Below, in pieces: positions 1-10,198 of a stretch of 64,000 bases of DNA (within the stretch, counting starts at the first letter, position 1; each line of letters starts with the position of its first letter). The notes under the pieces are model-generated. The model ran no database searches. It was not told the DNA's origin and saw only the letters and a list, made by a program, of their open reading frames with translations. Origin of the DNA: Sabellastarte sp. h YS-2021 (lineage: Eukaryota > Annelida > Polychaeta > Sabellida > Sabellidae); assembly GCA_964017235.1 (NCBI GenBank), contig OZ024934.1:92594706-92658705 (forward strand), written 5' to 3'. A program made the translations under genes and the position numbers.

Positions 1-650
1 TCATATGGCACATCAGTCCAAAACCCCACTTAAACTTCATCAATCTGGCTCAGATTTTCACAGGAAACTCAGTTCATATCAGACATTGATATTGTATTGG
101 CTTGACTTACTCAGGAAACCAATTAAAAATTTCAATTTTCCGGGGTCTGGGGCCAGGCTCAGCCCCCCTCAAATTAGGAAATATCAGGTATATCCTAATA
201 CAACCAATCTGAAGCTCTTCTTTAATTTTGCATATATTTTAACAATAATTGAGGATATATTAGGCCCATTTGGAGCATTACATCCCTGAAAATAAATTAT
301 TTCAGCCATATAGTGCTGTAAAAATGGTCAAAAATACATGTAAATTACACCAAACCAGTACCAAATGTTGGTCTATAATGCTGAAATTTGGCCAGAATAT
401 AAGGTGGCACATACTAAATCTGACTGAACCGGTTTTAAAATTACATCTGATATAACAGTACCTATAGTTTGGCAATATTGGCTTCAGCTGGCCCCAAATT
501 CGCTTCTGTGGGGCTGCATTAAGATATACTTAAATTTGGCAAAGTAAGACAAATTTAAGGCTGAAAACCATATTGTTTGCTAGAGCTGGCGCCACTAAAT
601 GAGATTCCACAAGAATATTCCTTAAGAAATACATAACTGGTCCAAAATAC
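1..650 (+). repeat. Partial satellite monomer at left edge (M0)
   Basis: Base 1 corresponds to base 33 of the monomer register, so the copy lacks its first 32 bp because the window starts inside it. It carries the left-zone haplotype: atatttt, ccctga, cagcc and aacagtacc. It matches M9 (6107-6788) at every diagnostic site I checked. Confidence 0.95.
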
Positions 651-3378
651 ATGTATTGGAAGTGCAGGTATCGAGGGGGTGGTCATATGGCACATCAGTC
701 CAAAACCCCACTTAAACTTCATCAATCTGGCTCAGATTTTCACAGGAAACTCAGTTCATATCAGACATTGATATTGTATTGGCTTGACTTACTCAGGAAA
801 CCAATTAAAATTTTCAATTTTCCGGGGTCTGGGGCCAGGCTCAGCCCCCCTCAAATTAGGAAATATCAGGTATATCCTAATACAACCAATCTGAAGCTCT
901 TCTTTAATTTTGCATATATTTTAACAATAATTGAGGATATATTAGGCCCATTTGGAGCATTACATCCCTGAAAATAAATTATTTCAGCCATATAGTGCTG
1001 TAAAAATGGTCAAAAATACATGTAAATTACACCAAACCAGTACCAAATGTTGGTCTATAATGCTGAAATTTGGCCAGAATATAAGGTGGCACATACTAAA
1101 TCTGACTGAACCGGTTTTAAAATTACATCTGATATAAGAGTACCTATAGTTTGGCAATATTGGCTTCAGCTGGCCCCAAATTCGCTTCTGTGGGGCTGCA
1201 TTAAGATATACTTAAATTTGGCAAAGTAAGACAAATTTAAGGCTGAAAACCATATTGTTTGCTAGAGCTGGCGCCACTAAATGAGATTCCACAAGAATAT
1301 TCCTTAAGAAATACATAACTGGTCCAAAATACATGTATTGGAAGTGCAGGTATCGAGGGGGTGGTCATATGGCACATTAGTCCAAAACCCCACTTAAACT
1401 TCATCAATCTGGCTCAGATTTTCACAGGAAACTCAGTTCATATCAGACATTGATATTGTATTGGCTTGACTTACTCAGGAAACCAATTAAAAATTTCAAT
1501 TTTCCGGGGTCTGGGGCCAGGCTCAGCCCCCCTCAAATTAGGAAATATCAGGTATATCCTAATACAACCAATCTGAAGCTCTTCTTTAATTTTGCATATA
1601 TTTTAACAATAATTGAGGATATATTAGGCCCATTTGGAGCATTACATCCCTGAAAATAAATTATTTCAGCCATATAGTGCTGTAAAAATGGTCAAAAATA
1701 CATGTAAATTACACCAAACCAGTACCAAATGTTGGTCTATAATGCTGAAATTTGGCCAGAATATAAGGTGGCACATACTAAATCTGACTGAACCGGTTTT
1801 AAAATTACATCTGATATAAGAGTACCTATAGTTTGGCAATATTGGCTTCAGCTGGCCCCAAATTCGCTTCTGTGGGGCTGCATTAAGATATACTTAAATT
1901 TGGCAAAGTAAGACAAATTTAAGGCTGAAAACCATATTGTTTGCTAGAGCTGGCGCCACTAAATGAGATTCCACAAGAATATTCCTTAAGAAATACATAA
2001 CTGGTCCAAAATACATGTATTGGAAGTGCAGGTATCGAGGGGGTGGTCATATGGCACATTAGTCCAAAACCCCACTTAAACTTCATCAATCTGGCTCAGA
2101 TTTTCACAGGAAACTCAGTTCATATCAGACATTGATATTGTATTGGCTTGACTTACTCAGGAAACCAATTAAAAATTTCAATTTTCCGGGGTCTGGGGCC
2201 AGGCTCAGCCCCCCTCAAATTAGGAAATATCAGGTATATCCTAATACAACCAATCTGAAGCTCTTCTTTAATTTTGCATATATTTTAACAATAATTGAGG
2301 ATATATTAGGCCCATTTGGAGCATTACATCCCTGAAAATAAATTATTTCAGCCATATAGTGCTGTAAAAATGGTCAAAAATACATGTAAATTACACCAAA
2401 CCAGTACCAAATGTTGGTCTATAATGCTGAAATTTGGCCAGAATATAAGGTGGCACATACTAAATCTGACTGAACCGGTTTTAAAATTACATCTGATATA
2501 AGAGTACCTATAGTTTGGCAATATTGGCTTCAGCTGGCCCCAAATTCGCTTCTGTGGGGCTGCATTAAGATATACTTAAATTTGGCAAAGTAAGACAAAT
2601 TTAAGGCTGAAAACCATATTGTTTGCTAGAGCTGGCGCCACTAAATGAGATTCCACAAGAATATTCCTTAAGAAATACATAACTGGTCCAAAATACATGT
2701 ATTGGAAGTGCAGGTATCGAGGGGGTGGTCATATGGCACATCAGTCCAAAACCCCACTTAAACTTCATCAATCTGGCTCAGATTTTCACAGGAAACTCAG
2801 TTCATATCAGACATTGATATTGTATTGGCTTGACTTACTCAGGAAACCAATTAAAAATTTCAATTTTCCGGGGTCTGGGGCCAGGCTCAGCCCCCCTCAA
2901 ATTAGGAACTATCAGGTATATCCTAATACAACCAATCTGAAGCTCTTCTTTAATTTTGCATATGTTTTAACAATAATTGAGGATATATTAGGCCCATTTG
3001 GAGCATTACATCTCTGAAAATAAATTATTTCACCCATATAGTGCTGTAAAAATGGTCAAAAATACATGTAAATTACACCAAACCAGTACCAAATGTTGGT
3101 CTATAATGCTGAAATTTGGCCAGAATATAAGGTGGCACATACTAAATCTGACTGAACCGGTTTTAAAATTACATCTGATATAACAGTACCTATAGTTTGG
3201 CAATATTGGCTTCAGCTGGCCCCAAATTCGCTTCTGTGGGGCTGCATTAAGATATACTTAAATTTGGCAAAGTAAGATAATTTTAAGGCTGAAAACCATA
3301 TTGTTTGCTAGAGCTGGTGCCACTAAATGAGATTCCACAAGAATATTCCTTAAGAAATACATAACTGGTCCAAAATAC
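1..3378 (+). repeat. Left long-range duplication, copy 1 (M0-M4)
   Basis: Five successive monomers with the order I/Q type, I/Q type, TAG type, TAG type, gaacta-gataattt type. M2 and M3 share cattag in place of catcag (1375-1380 and 2057-2062). M1-M3 share aagagtacc instead of aacagtacc. M4 (2697) switches to gaacta, atgtttt, ctctga, gataattt and ggtgcc. The same order recurs 6,138 bp (nine monomers) downstream at 6139-9516. M1 has a private change in its A/T tract (about 810). Confidence 0.88.
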
Positions 3379-5424
3379 ATGTATTGGAAGTGCAGGTATC
3401 GAGGGGGTGGTCATATGGCACATCAGTCCAAAACCCCACTTAAACTTCATAAATCTGGCTCAGATTTTCACAGGAAACTCAGTTCATATCAGACATTGAT
3501 ATTGTATTGGCTTGACTTACTCAGGAAACCAATTAAAAATTTCAATTTTCCGGGGTCTGGGGCCAGGCTCAGCCCCCCTCAAATTAGGAAATATCAGGTA
3601 TATCCTAATACAACCAATCTGAAGCTCTTCTTTAATTTTGCATATGTTTTAACAATAATTGAGGATATATTAGGCCCATTTGGAGCATTACATCTCTGAA
3701 AATAAATTATTTCACCCATATAGTGCTGTAAAAATGGTCAAAAATACATGTAAATTACACCAAACCAGTACCAAATGTTGGTCTATAATGCTGAAATTTG
3801 GCCAGAATATAAGGTGGCACATACTAAATCTGACTGAACCGGTTTTAAAATTACATCTGATATAACAGTACCTATAGTTTGGCAATATTGGCTTCAGCTG
3901 GCCCCAAATTCGCTTCTGTGGGGCTGCATTAAGATATACTTAAATTTGGCAAAGTAAGACAAATTTAAGGCTGAAAACCATATTGTTTGCTAGAGCTGGT
4001 GCCACTAAATGAGATTCCACAAGAATATTCCTTAAGAAATACATAACTGGTCCAAAATACATGTATTGGAAGTGCAGGTATCGAGGGGGTGGTCATATGG
4101 CACATCAGTCCAAAACCCCACTTAAACTTCATCAATCTGGCTCAGATTTTCACAGGAAACTCAGTTCATATCAGACATTGATATTGTATTGGCTTGACTT
4201 ACTCAGGAAACCAATTAAAAATTTCAATTTTCCGGGGTCTGGGGCCAGGCTCAGCCCCCCTCAAATTAGGAAATATCAGGTATATCCTAATACAACCAAT
4301 CTGAAGCTCTTCTTTAATTTTGCATATGTTTTAACAATAATTGAGGATATATTAGGCCCATTTGGAGCATTACATCCCTGAAAATAAATTATTTCACCCA
4401 TATAGTGCTGTAAAAATGGTCAAAAATACATGTAAATTACACCAAACCAGTACCAAATGTTGGTCTATAATGCTGAAATTTGGCCAGAATATAAGGTGGC
4501 ACATACTAAATCTGACTGAACCGGTTTTAAAATTACATCTGATATAACAGTACCTATAGTTTGGCAATATTGGCTTCAGCTGGCCCCAAATTCGCTTCTG
4601 TGGGGCTGTATTAAGATATACTTAAATTTGGCAAAATAAGACAAATTTAAGGCTGAAAACCATATTGTTTGCTAGAGCTGGCGCCACGAAATGAGATTCC
4701 ACAAGAATATTCCTTAAGAAATACATAACTGGTCCAAAATACATGTATTGGAAGTGCAGGTATCGAGGGGGTGGTCATATGGCACATCAGTCCAAAACCC
4801 CACTTAAACTTCATCAATCTGGCTCAGCTTTTCACAGGAAACTCAGTTCATATCAGACATTGATATTGTATTGGCTTGACTTACTCAGGAAACCAATTAA
4901 AAATTTCAATTTTCCGGGGTCTGGGGCCAGGCTCAGCCCCGCTCAAATTAGGAAATATCAGGTATATCCTAATACAACCAATCTGAAGCTCTTCTTTAAT
5001 TTTGCATATGTTTTAACAATAATTGAGGATATATTAGGCCCATTTGGAGCATTACATCTCTGAAAATAAATTATTTCACCCATATAGTGCTGTAAAAATG
5101 GTCAAAAATACATGTAAATTACACTAAACCAGTACCAAATGTTGGTCTATAATGCTGAAATTTGGCCAGAATATAAGGTGGCACATACTAAATCTGACTG
5201 AACCGGTTTTAAAATTACATCTGATATAACAGTACCTATAGTTTGGCAATATTGGCTTCAGCTGGCCCCAAATTCGCTTCTGTGGGGCTGCATTAAGATA
5301 TACTTAAATTTGGCAAAGTAAGACAAATTTAAGGCTGAAAACCATATTGTTTGCTAGAGCTGGCGCCACTAAATGAGATTCCACAAGAATATTCCTTAAG
5401 AAATACATAACTGGTCCAAAATAC

Positions 5425-5745
5425 ATGTATTGGAAGTGCAGGTATCGAGGGGGTGGTCATATGGCACATCAGTCCAAAACCCCACTTAAACTTCATCAAT
5501 CTGGCTCAGATTTTCACAGGAAACTCAGTTCATATCAGACATTGATATTGTATTGGCTTGACTTACTCAGGAAACCAATTAAAAATTTCAATTTTCCGGG
5601 GTCTGGGGCCAGGCTCAGCCCCCCTCAAATTAGGAAATATCAGGTATATCCTAATACAACCAATCTGAAGCTCTTCTTTAATTTTGCATATGTTTTAACA
5701 ATAATTGAGGATATATTAGGCCCATTTGGAGCATTACATCCCTGA
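5425..5745 (+). other. 106-codon open frame inside the monomer, probably not a gene
   Basis: The frame runs from the ATG at the monomer start to TGA (example in M8). The product begins MYWKCRYRGGGH and has no domain I recognise. A weakly hydrophobic stretch lies near residues 78-95. Against coding: M2, M3, M11 and M12 have a TAG at codon 16; M44, M48, M64 and M72 have a frameshift near codon 32; many variants change the residue (Lys/Asn, Ile/Val, Pro/Ala, Tyr/His, Gly/Val, Pro/Leu); and the broken copies were duplicated like the intact ones. No promoter or polyadenylation signal can be tied to it. I regard it as a chance open frame copied with the satellite. Confidence 0.1.
5605..5622. other. 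GC-rich stem-loop in the monomer (example in M8)
   Basis: The stem ggggc/gcccc (5 bp) closes an 8-nt loop at 5610-5617. The stem survives the ccgctc variant, which lies just outside it. M17 and M21 (ctggagcc) break one pair. It follows an A/T-tract segment, giving a sharp composition step. A functional role is not shown. Confidence 0.45.
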
Positions 5746-5780
5746 AAATAAATTATTTCACCCATATAGTGCTGTAAAAA

Positions 5781-5798
5781 TGGTCAAAAATACATGTA
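5781..5798 (+). repeat. Internal 18-bp echo of the monomer start region (example in M8)
   Basis: tggtcaaaaatacatgta (5781-5798) matches tggtccaaaatacatgta (6094-6111) at 17 of 18 bases, 313 bp apart. Each copy contains a tacatgta palindrome. Similarity falls off on both sides, though tggcacat occurs 80 bp after the first and 50 bp after the second start. It may be a trace of an older half-length repeat or chance. Confidence 0.35.
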
Positions 5799-5882
5799 AA
5801 TTACACCAAACCAGTACCAAATGTTGGTCTATAATGCTGAAATTTGGCCAGAATATAAGGTGGCACATACTAAATCTGACTG

Positions 5883-5896
5883 AACCGGTTTTAAAA
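5883..5896. other. Overlapping palindromes aaccggtt and ttttaaaa (example in M8)
   Basis: aaccggtt (5883-5890) overlaps ttttaaaa (5889-5896) by two bases. The only variation noted is ggtttcaaaa in M40, M60 and M68, which breaks the second palindrome. The CpG within the first was unchanged wherever I looked. Confidence 0.4.
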
Positions 5897-5946
5897 TTAC
5901 ATCTGATATAACAGTACCTATAGTTTGGCAATATTGGCTTCAGCTG

Positions 5947-5970
5947 GCCCCAAATTCGCTTCTGTGGGGC
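5947..5970. other. Second stem-loop in the monomer (example in M8)
   Basis: gcccca (5947-5952) pairs with tggggc (5965-5970) around a 12-nt loop that contains one of the five CpGs. M17 (ctggaccca) breaks one pair. The variants cttctatgg and cttcggtg fall in the loop next to the right arm (positions 5964 and 5963) and leave the stem intact. Confidence 0.45.
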
Positions 5971-6042
5971 TGCATTAAGATATACTTAAATTTGGCAAAG
6001 TAAGACAAATTTAAGGCTGAAAACCATATTGTTTGCTAGAGC

Positions 6043-6112
6043 TGGCGCCACTAAATGAGATTCCACAAGAATATTCCTTAAGAAATACATAACTGGTCCA
6101 AAATACATGTAT
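6043..6112. other. Palindrome cluster at the monomer junction (example M8/M9)
   Basis: Within 70 bp lie tggcgcca (6043-6050), gaatattc (6069-6076), cttaag (6077-6082) and atacatgtat (6103-6112). The last spans the chosen monomer boundary. The first is lost as a perfect palindrome in ggtgcc copies. Perfect palindromes can bind dimeric proteins or extrude cruciforms; neither is demonstrated here. Confidence 0.4.
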
Positions 6113-9100
6113 TGGAAGTGCAGGTATCGAGGGGGTGGTCATATGGCACATCAGTCCAAAACCCCACTTAAACTTCATCAATCTGGCTCAGATTTTCACA
6201 GGAAACTCAGTTCATATCAGACATTGATATTGTATTGGCTTGACTTACTCAGGAAACCAATTAAAAATTTCAATTTTCCGGGGTCTGGGGCCAGGCTCAG
6301 CCCCCCTCAAATTAGGAAATATCAGGTATATCCTAATACAACCAATCTGAAGCTCTTCTTTAATTTTGCATATATTTTAACAATAATTGAGGATATATTA
6401 GGCCCATTTGGAGCATTACATCCCTGAAAATAAATTATTTCAGCCATATAGTGCTGTAAAAATGGTCAAAAATACATGTAAATTACACCAAACCAGTACC
6501 AAATGTTGGTCTATAATGCTGAAATTTGGCCAGAATATAAGGTGGCACATACTAAATCTGACTGAACCGGTTTTAAAATTACATCTGATATAACAGTACC
6601 TATAGTTTGGCAATATTGGCTTCAGCTGGCCCCAAATTCGCTTCTGTGGGGCTGCATTAAGATATACTTAAATTTGGCAAAGTAAGACAAATTTAAGGCT
6701 GAAAACCATATTGTTTGCTAGAGCTGGCGCCACTAAATGAGATTCCACAAGAATATTCCTTAAGAAATACATAACTGGTCCAAAATACATGTATTGGAAG
6801 TGCAGGTATCGAGGGGGTGGTCATATGGCACATCAGTCCAAAACCCCACTTAAACTTCATCAATCTGGCTCAGATTTTCACAGGAAACTCAGTTCATATC
6901 AGACATTGATATTGTATTGGCTTGACTTACTCAGGAAACCAATTAAAAATTTCAATTTTCCGGGGTCTGGGGCCAGGCTCAGCCCCCCTCAAATTAGGAA
7001 ATATCAGGTATATCCTAATACAACCAATCTGAAGCTCTTCTTTAATTTTGCATATATTTTAACAATAATTGAGGATATATTAGGCCCATTTGGAGCATTA
7101 CATCCCTGAAAATAAATTATTTCAGCCATATAGTGCTGTAAAAATGGTCAAAAATACATGTAAATTACACCAAACCAGTACCAAATGTTGGTCTATAATG
7201 CTGAAATTTGGCCAGAATATAAGGTGGCACATACTAAATCTGACTGAACCGGTTTTAAAATTACATCTGATATAAGAGTACCTATAGTTTGGCAATATTG
7301 GCTTCAGCTGGCCCCAAATTCGCTTCTGTGGGGCTGCATTAAGATATACTTAAATTTGGCAAAGTAAGACAAATTTAAGGCTGAAAACAATATTGTTTGC
7401 TAGAGCTGGCGCCACTAAATGAGATTCCACAAGAATATTCCTTAAGAAATACATAACTGGTCCAAAATACATGTATTGGAAGTGCAGGTATCGAGGGGGT
7501 GGTCATATGGCACATTAGTCCAAAACCCCACTTAAACTTCATCAATCTGGCTCAGATTTTCACAGGAAACTCAGTTCATATCAGACATTGATATTGTATT
7601 GGCTTGACTTACTCAGGAAACCAATTAAAAATTTCAATTTTCCGGGGTCTGGGGCCAGGCTCAGCCCCCCTCAAATTAGGAAATATCAGGTATATCCTAA
7701 TACAACCAATCTGAAGCTCTTCTTTAATTTTGCATATATTTTAACAATAATTGAGGATATATTAGGCCCATTTGGAGCATTACATCCCTGAAAATAAATT
7801 ATTTCAGCCATATAGTGCTGTAAAAATGGTCAAAAATACATGTAAATTACACCAAACCAGTACCAAATGTTGGTCTATAATGCTGAAATTTGGCCAGAAT
7901 ATAAGGTGGCACATACTAAATCTGACTGAACCGGTTTTAAAATTACATCTGATATAAGAGTACCTATAGTTTGGCAATATTGGCTTCAGCTGGCCCCAAA
8001 TTCGCTTCTGTGGGGCTGCATTAAGATATACTTAAATTTGGCAAAGTAAGACAAATTTAAGGCTGAAAACCATATTGTTTGCTAGAGCTGGCGCCACTAA
8101 ATGAGATTCCACAAGAATATTCCTTAAGAAATACATAACTGGTCCAAAATACATGTATTGGAAGTGCAGGTATCGAGGGGGTGGTCATATGGCACATTAG
8201 TCCTAAACCCCACTTAAACTTCATCAATCTGGCTCAGATTTTCACAGGAAACTCAGTTCATATCAGACATTGATATTGTATTGGCTTGACTTACTCAGGA
8301 AACCAATTAAAAATTTCAATTTTCCGGGGTCTGGGGCCAGGCTCAGCCCCCCTCAAATTAGGAAATATCAGGTATATCCTAATACAACCAATCTGAAGCT
8401 CTTCTTTAATTTTGCATATATTTTAACAATAATTGAGGATATATTAGGCCCATTTGGAGCATTACATCCCTGAAAATAAATTATTTCAGCCATATAGTGC
8501 TGTAAAAATGGTCAAAAATACATGTAAATTACACCAAACCAGTACCAAATGTTGGTCTATAATGCTGAAATTTGGCCAGAATATAAGGTGGCACATACTA
8601 AATCTGACTGAACCGGTTTTAAAATTACATCTGATATAACAGTACCTATAGTTTGGCAATATTGGCTTCAGCTGGCCCCAAATTCGCTTCTGTGGGGCTG
8701 CATTAAGATATACTTAAATTTGGCAAAGTAAGACAAATTTAAGGCTGAAAACCATATTGTTTGCTAGAGCTGGCGCCACTAAATGAGATTCCACAAGAAT
8801 ATTCCTTAAGAAATACATAACTGGTCCAAAATACATGTATTGGAAGTGCAGGTATCGAGGGGGTGGTCATATGGCACATCAGTCCAAAACCCCACTTAAA
8901 CTTCATCAATCTGGCTCAGATTTTCACAGGAAACTCAGTTCATATCAGACATTGATATTGTATTGGCTTGACTTACTCAGGAAACCAATTAAAAATTTCA
9001 ATTTTCCGGGGTCTGGGGCCAGGCTCAGCCCCCCTCAAATTAGGAACTATCAGGTATATCCTAATACAACCAATCTGAAGCTCTTCTTTAATTTTGCATA

Positions 9101-9516
9101 TGTTTTAACAATAATTGAGGATATATTAGGCCCATTTGGAGCATTACATCTCTGAAAATAAATTATTTCACCCATATAGTGCTGTAAAAATGGTCAAAAA
9201 TACATGTAAATTACACCAAACCAGTACCAAATGTTGGTCTATAATGCTGAAATTTGGCCAGAATATAAGGTGGCACATACTAAATCTGACTGAACCGGTT
9301 TTAAAATTACATCTGATATAACAGTACCTATAGTTTGGCAATATTGGCTTCAGCTGGCCCCAAATTCGCTTCTGTGGGGCTGCATTAAGATATACTTAAA
9401 TTTGGCAAAGTAAGATAATTTTAAGGCTGAAAACCATATTGTTTGCTAGAGCTGGTGCCACTAAATGAGATTCCACAAGAATATTCCTTAAGAAATACAT
9501 AACTGGTCCAAAATAC
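6107..9516 (+). repeat. Left long-range duplication, copy 2 (M9-M13)
   Basis: Repeats the M0-M4 order: two atatttt/cagcc/ccctga monomers, two cattag monomers (7513-7518 and 8195-8200), then a gaacta/gataattt/ggtgcc monomer. Differences from copy 1 are few. M10 has aaaacaat for aaaaccat (about 7388). M12 has tcctaaacc (about 8204) and aacagtacc where M3 has aagagtacc. M1's private A/T-tract change is absent from M10. The few differences imply a recent nine-monomer duplication. Confidence 0.87.
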
Positions 9517-10198
9517 ATGTATTGGAAGTGCAGGTATCGAGGGGGTGGTCATATGGCACATCAGTCCAAAACCCCACTTAAACTTCATCAATCTGGCTCA
9601 GATTTTCACAGGAAACTCAGTTCATATCAGACATTGATATTGTATTGGCTTGACTTACTCAGGAAACCAATTAAAAATTTCAATTTTCCGGGGTCTGGGG
9701 CCAGGCTCAGCCCCCCTCAAATTAGGAAATATCAGGTATATCCTAATACAACCAATCTGAAGCTCTTCTTTAATTTTGCATATGTTTTAACAATAATTGA
9801 GGATATATTAGGCCCATTTGGAGCATTACATCTCTGAAAATAAATTATTTCACCCATATAGTGCTGTAAAAATGGTCAAAAATACATGTAAATTACACCA
9901 AACCAGTACCAAATGTTGGTCTATAATGCTGAAATTTGGCCAGAATATAAGGTGGCACATACTAAATCTGACTGAACCGGTTTTAAAATTACATCTGATA
10001 TAACAGTACCTATAGTTTGGCAATATTGGCTTCAGCTGGCCCCAAATTCGCTTCTGTGGGGCTGCATTAAGATATACTTAAATTTGGCAAAGTAAGACAA
10101 ATTTAAGGCTGAAAACCATATTGTTTGCTAGAGCTGGCGCCACTAAATGAGATTCCACAAGAATATTCCTTAAGAAATACATAACTGGTCCAAAATAC
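9517..10198 (+). repeat. Monomer M14, near-consensus copy
   Basis: Carries gaaata, atgtttt, ctctga, gacaaatt and gcgcc, with no private change noticed. It sits between two gaacta/gataattt monomers (M13 and M15) where an aaatct monomer would be expected from the M4-M5, M15-M16 and M19-M20 pairs. Confidence 0.85.

Larger units (their letters stand above)
5726..5911 (+). other. 61-codon frame without ATG start, overlapping the 106-codon frame
   Basis: This frame can only start at TTG (5726), so it is not a plausible eukaryotic gene. It overlaps the end of the 106-codon frame by 20 bp in another frame. It recurs in almost every monomer but is absent as a full frame where cactaaacc creates a stop (M7, M30, M33, M36). 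No recognisable domain. Confidence 0.04.
3379..6106 (+). repeat. Monomers M5-M8, between the two left duplication copies
   Basis: M5 has aaatct (Gln to Lys in the open frame) and ggtgcc. M6 has ccctga, ctgtatt, gcaaaataag and cacgaa, the same combination as M18, M23 and M26. M7 has ccgctc and cactaaacc, as in M30, M33 and M36, plus a private a-to-c change (ctcagctttt, about 4828). M8 is the plain ccctga/gcgcc type. These four types reappear in other neighbourhoods further right, so they are founders or products of exchange with those zones. Confidence 0.85.
5425..6106 (+). repeat. Reference monomer (M8) of the 682-bp satellite
   Basis: Chosen as a typical full-length copy. Hand count gives 132 C and 121 G, or 37.1% GC, with 5 CpG dinucleotides at 5446, 5597, 5886, 5957 and 6046. 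The monomer contains an AT-rich segment with short A/T tracts (about 5578-5595), a GC-rich stem-loop (5605-5622), a tacatgta palindrome (5791-5798), an aaccggtt palindrome running into ttttaaaa (5883-5896), a second stem-loop (5947-5970) and a palindrome-rich junction (6043-6112). Main variable sites, named by the motifs used below: tccaaaacc/tcaaaaacc, caatct/cagtct/aaatct, cccctc/ccgctc, gaaata/gaacta, atatttt/atgtttt, ccctga/ctctga, cagcc/caccc after ttatt, gacaaatt/gataattt, aaaacc/aaaagc, gcgcc/ggtgcc, and cactaa/cacgaa/cacaaa. Confidence 0.95.

Noticed and set aside
5440-5460. tRNA-like internal promoter near ggtatcgagg
   Set aside because: It resembles a B box only partly and has no A box at a suitable distance, so there is no support for a tRNA- or SINE-derived unit.
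5596-5625. G-quadruplex at the GC-rich segment
   Set aside because: Only two runs of four G occur close together on one strand, so a four-run quadruplex cannot form within the segment.
5883-5896. Promoter or TATA-like signal in the ttttaaaa segment
   Set aside because: AT-rich palindromes are expected in a 37% GC unit, and no transcript start or downstream gene gives it meaning.
5954-5970. CENP-B-box-like motif (ttcg then ggg at the right spacing)
   Set aside because: It matches 7 of the 9 core bases. In a 682-bp unit read on both strands about one or two such matches are expected by chance, and the two mismatches are at essential positions.
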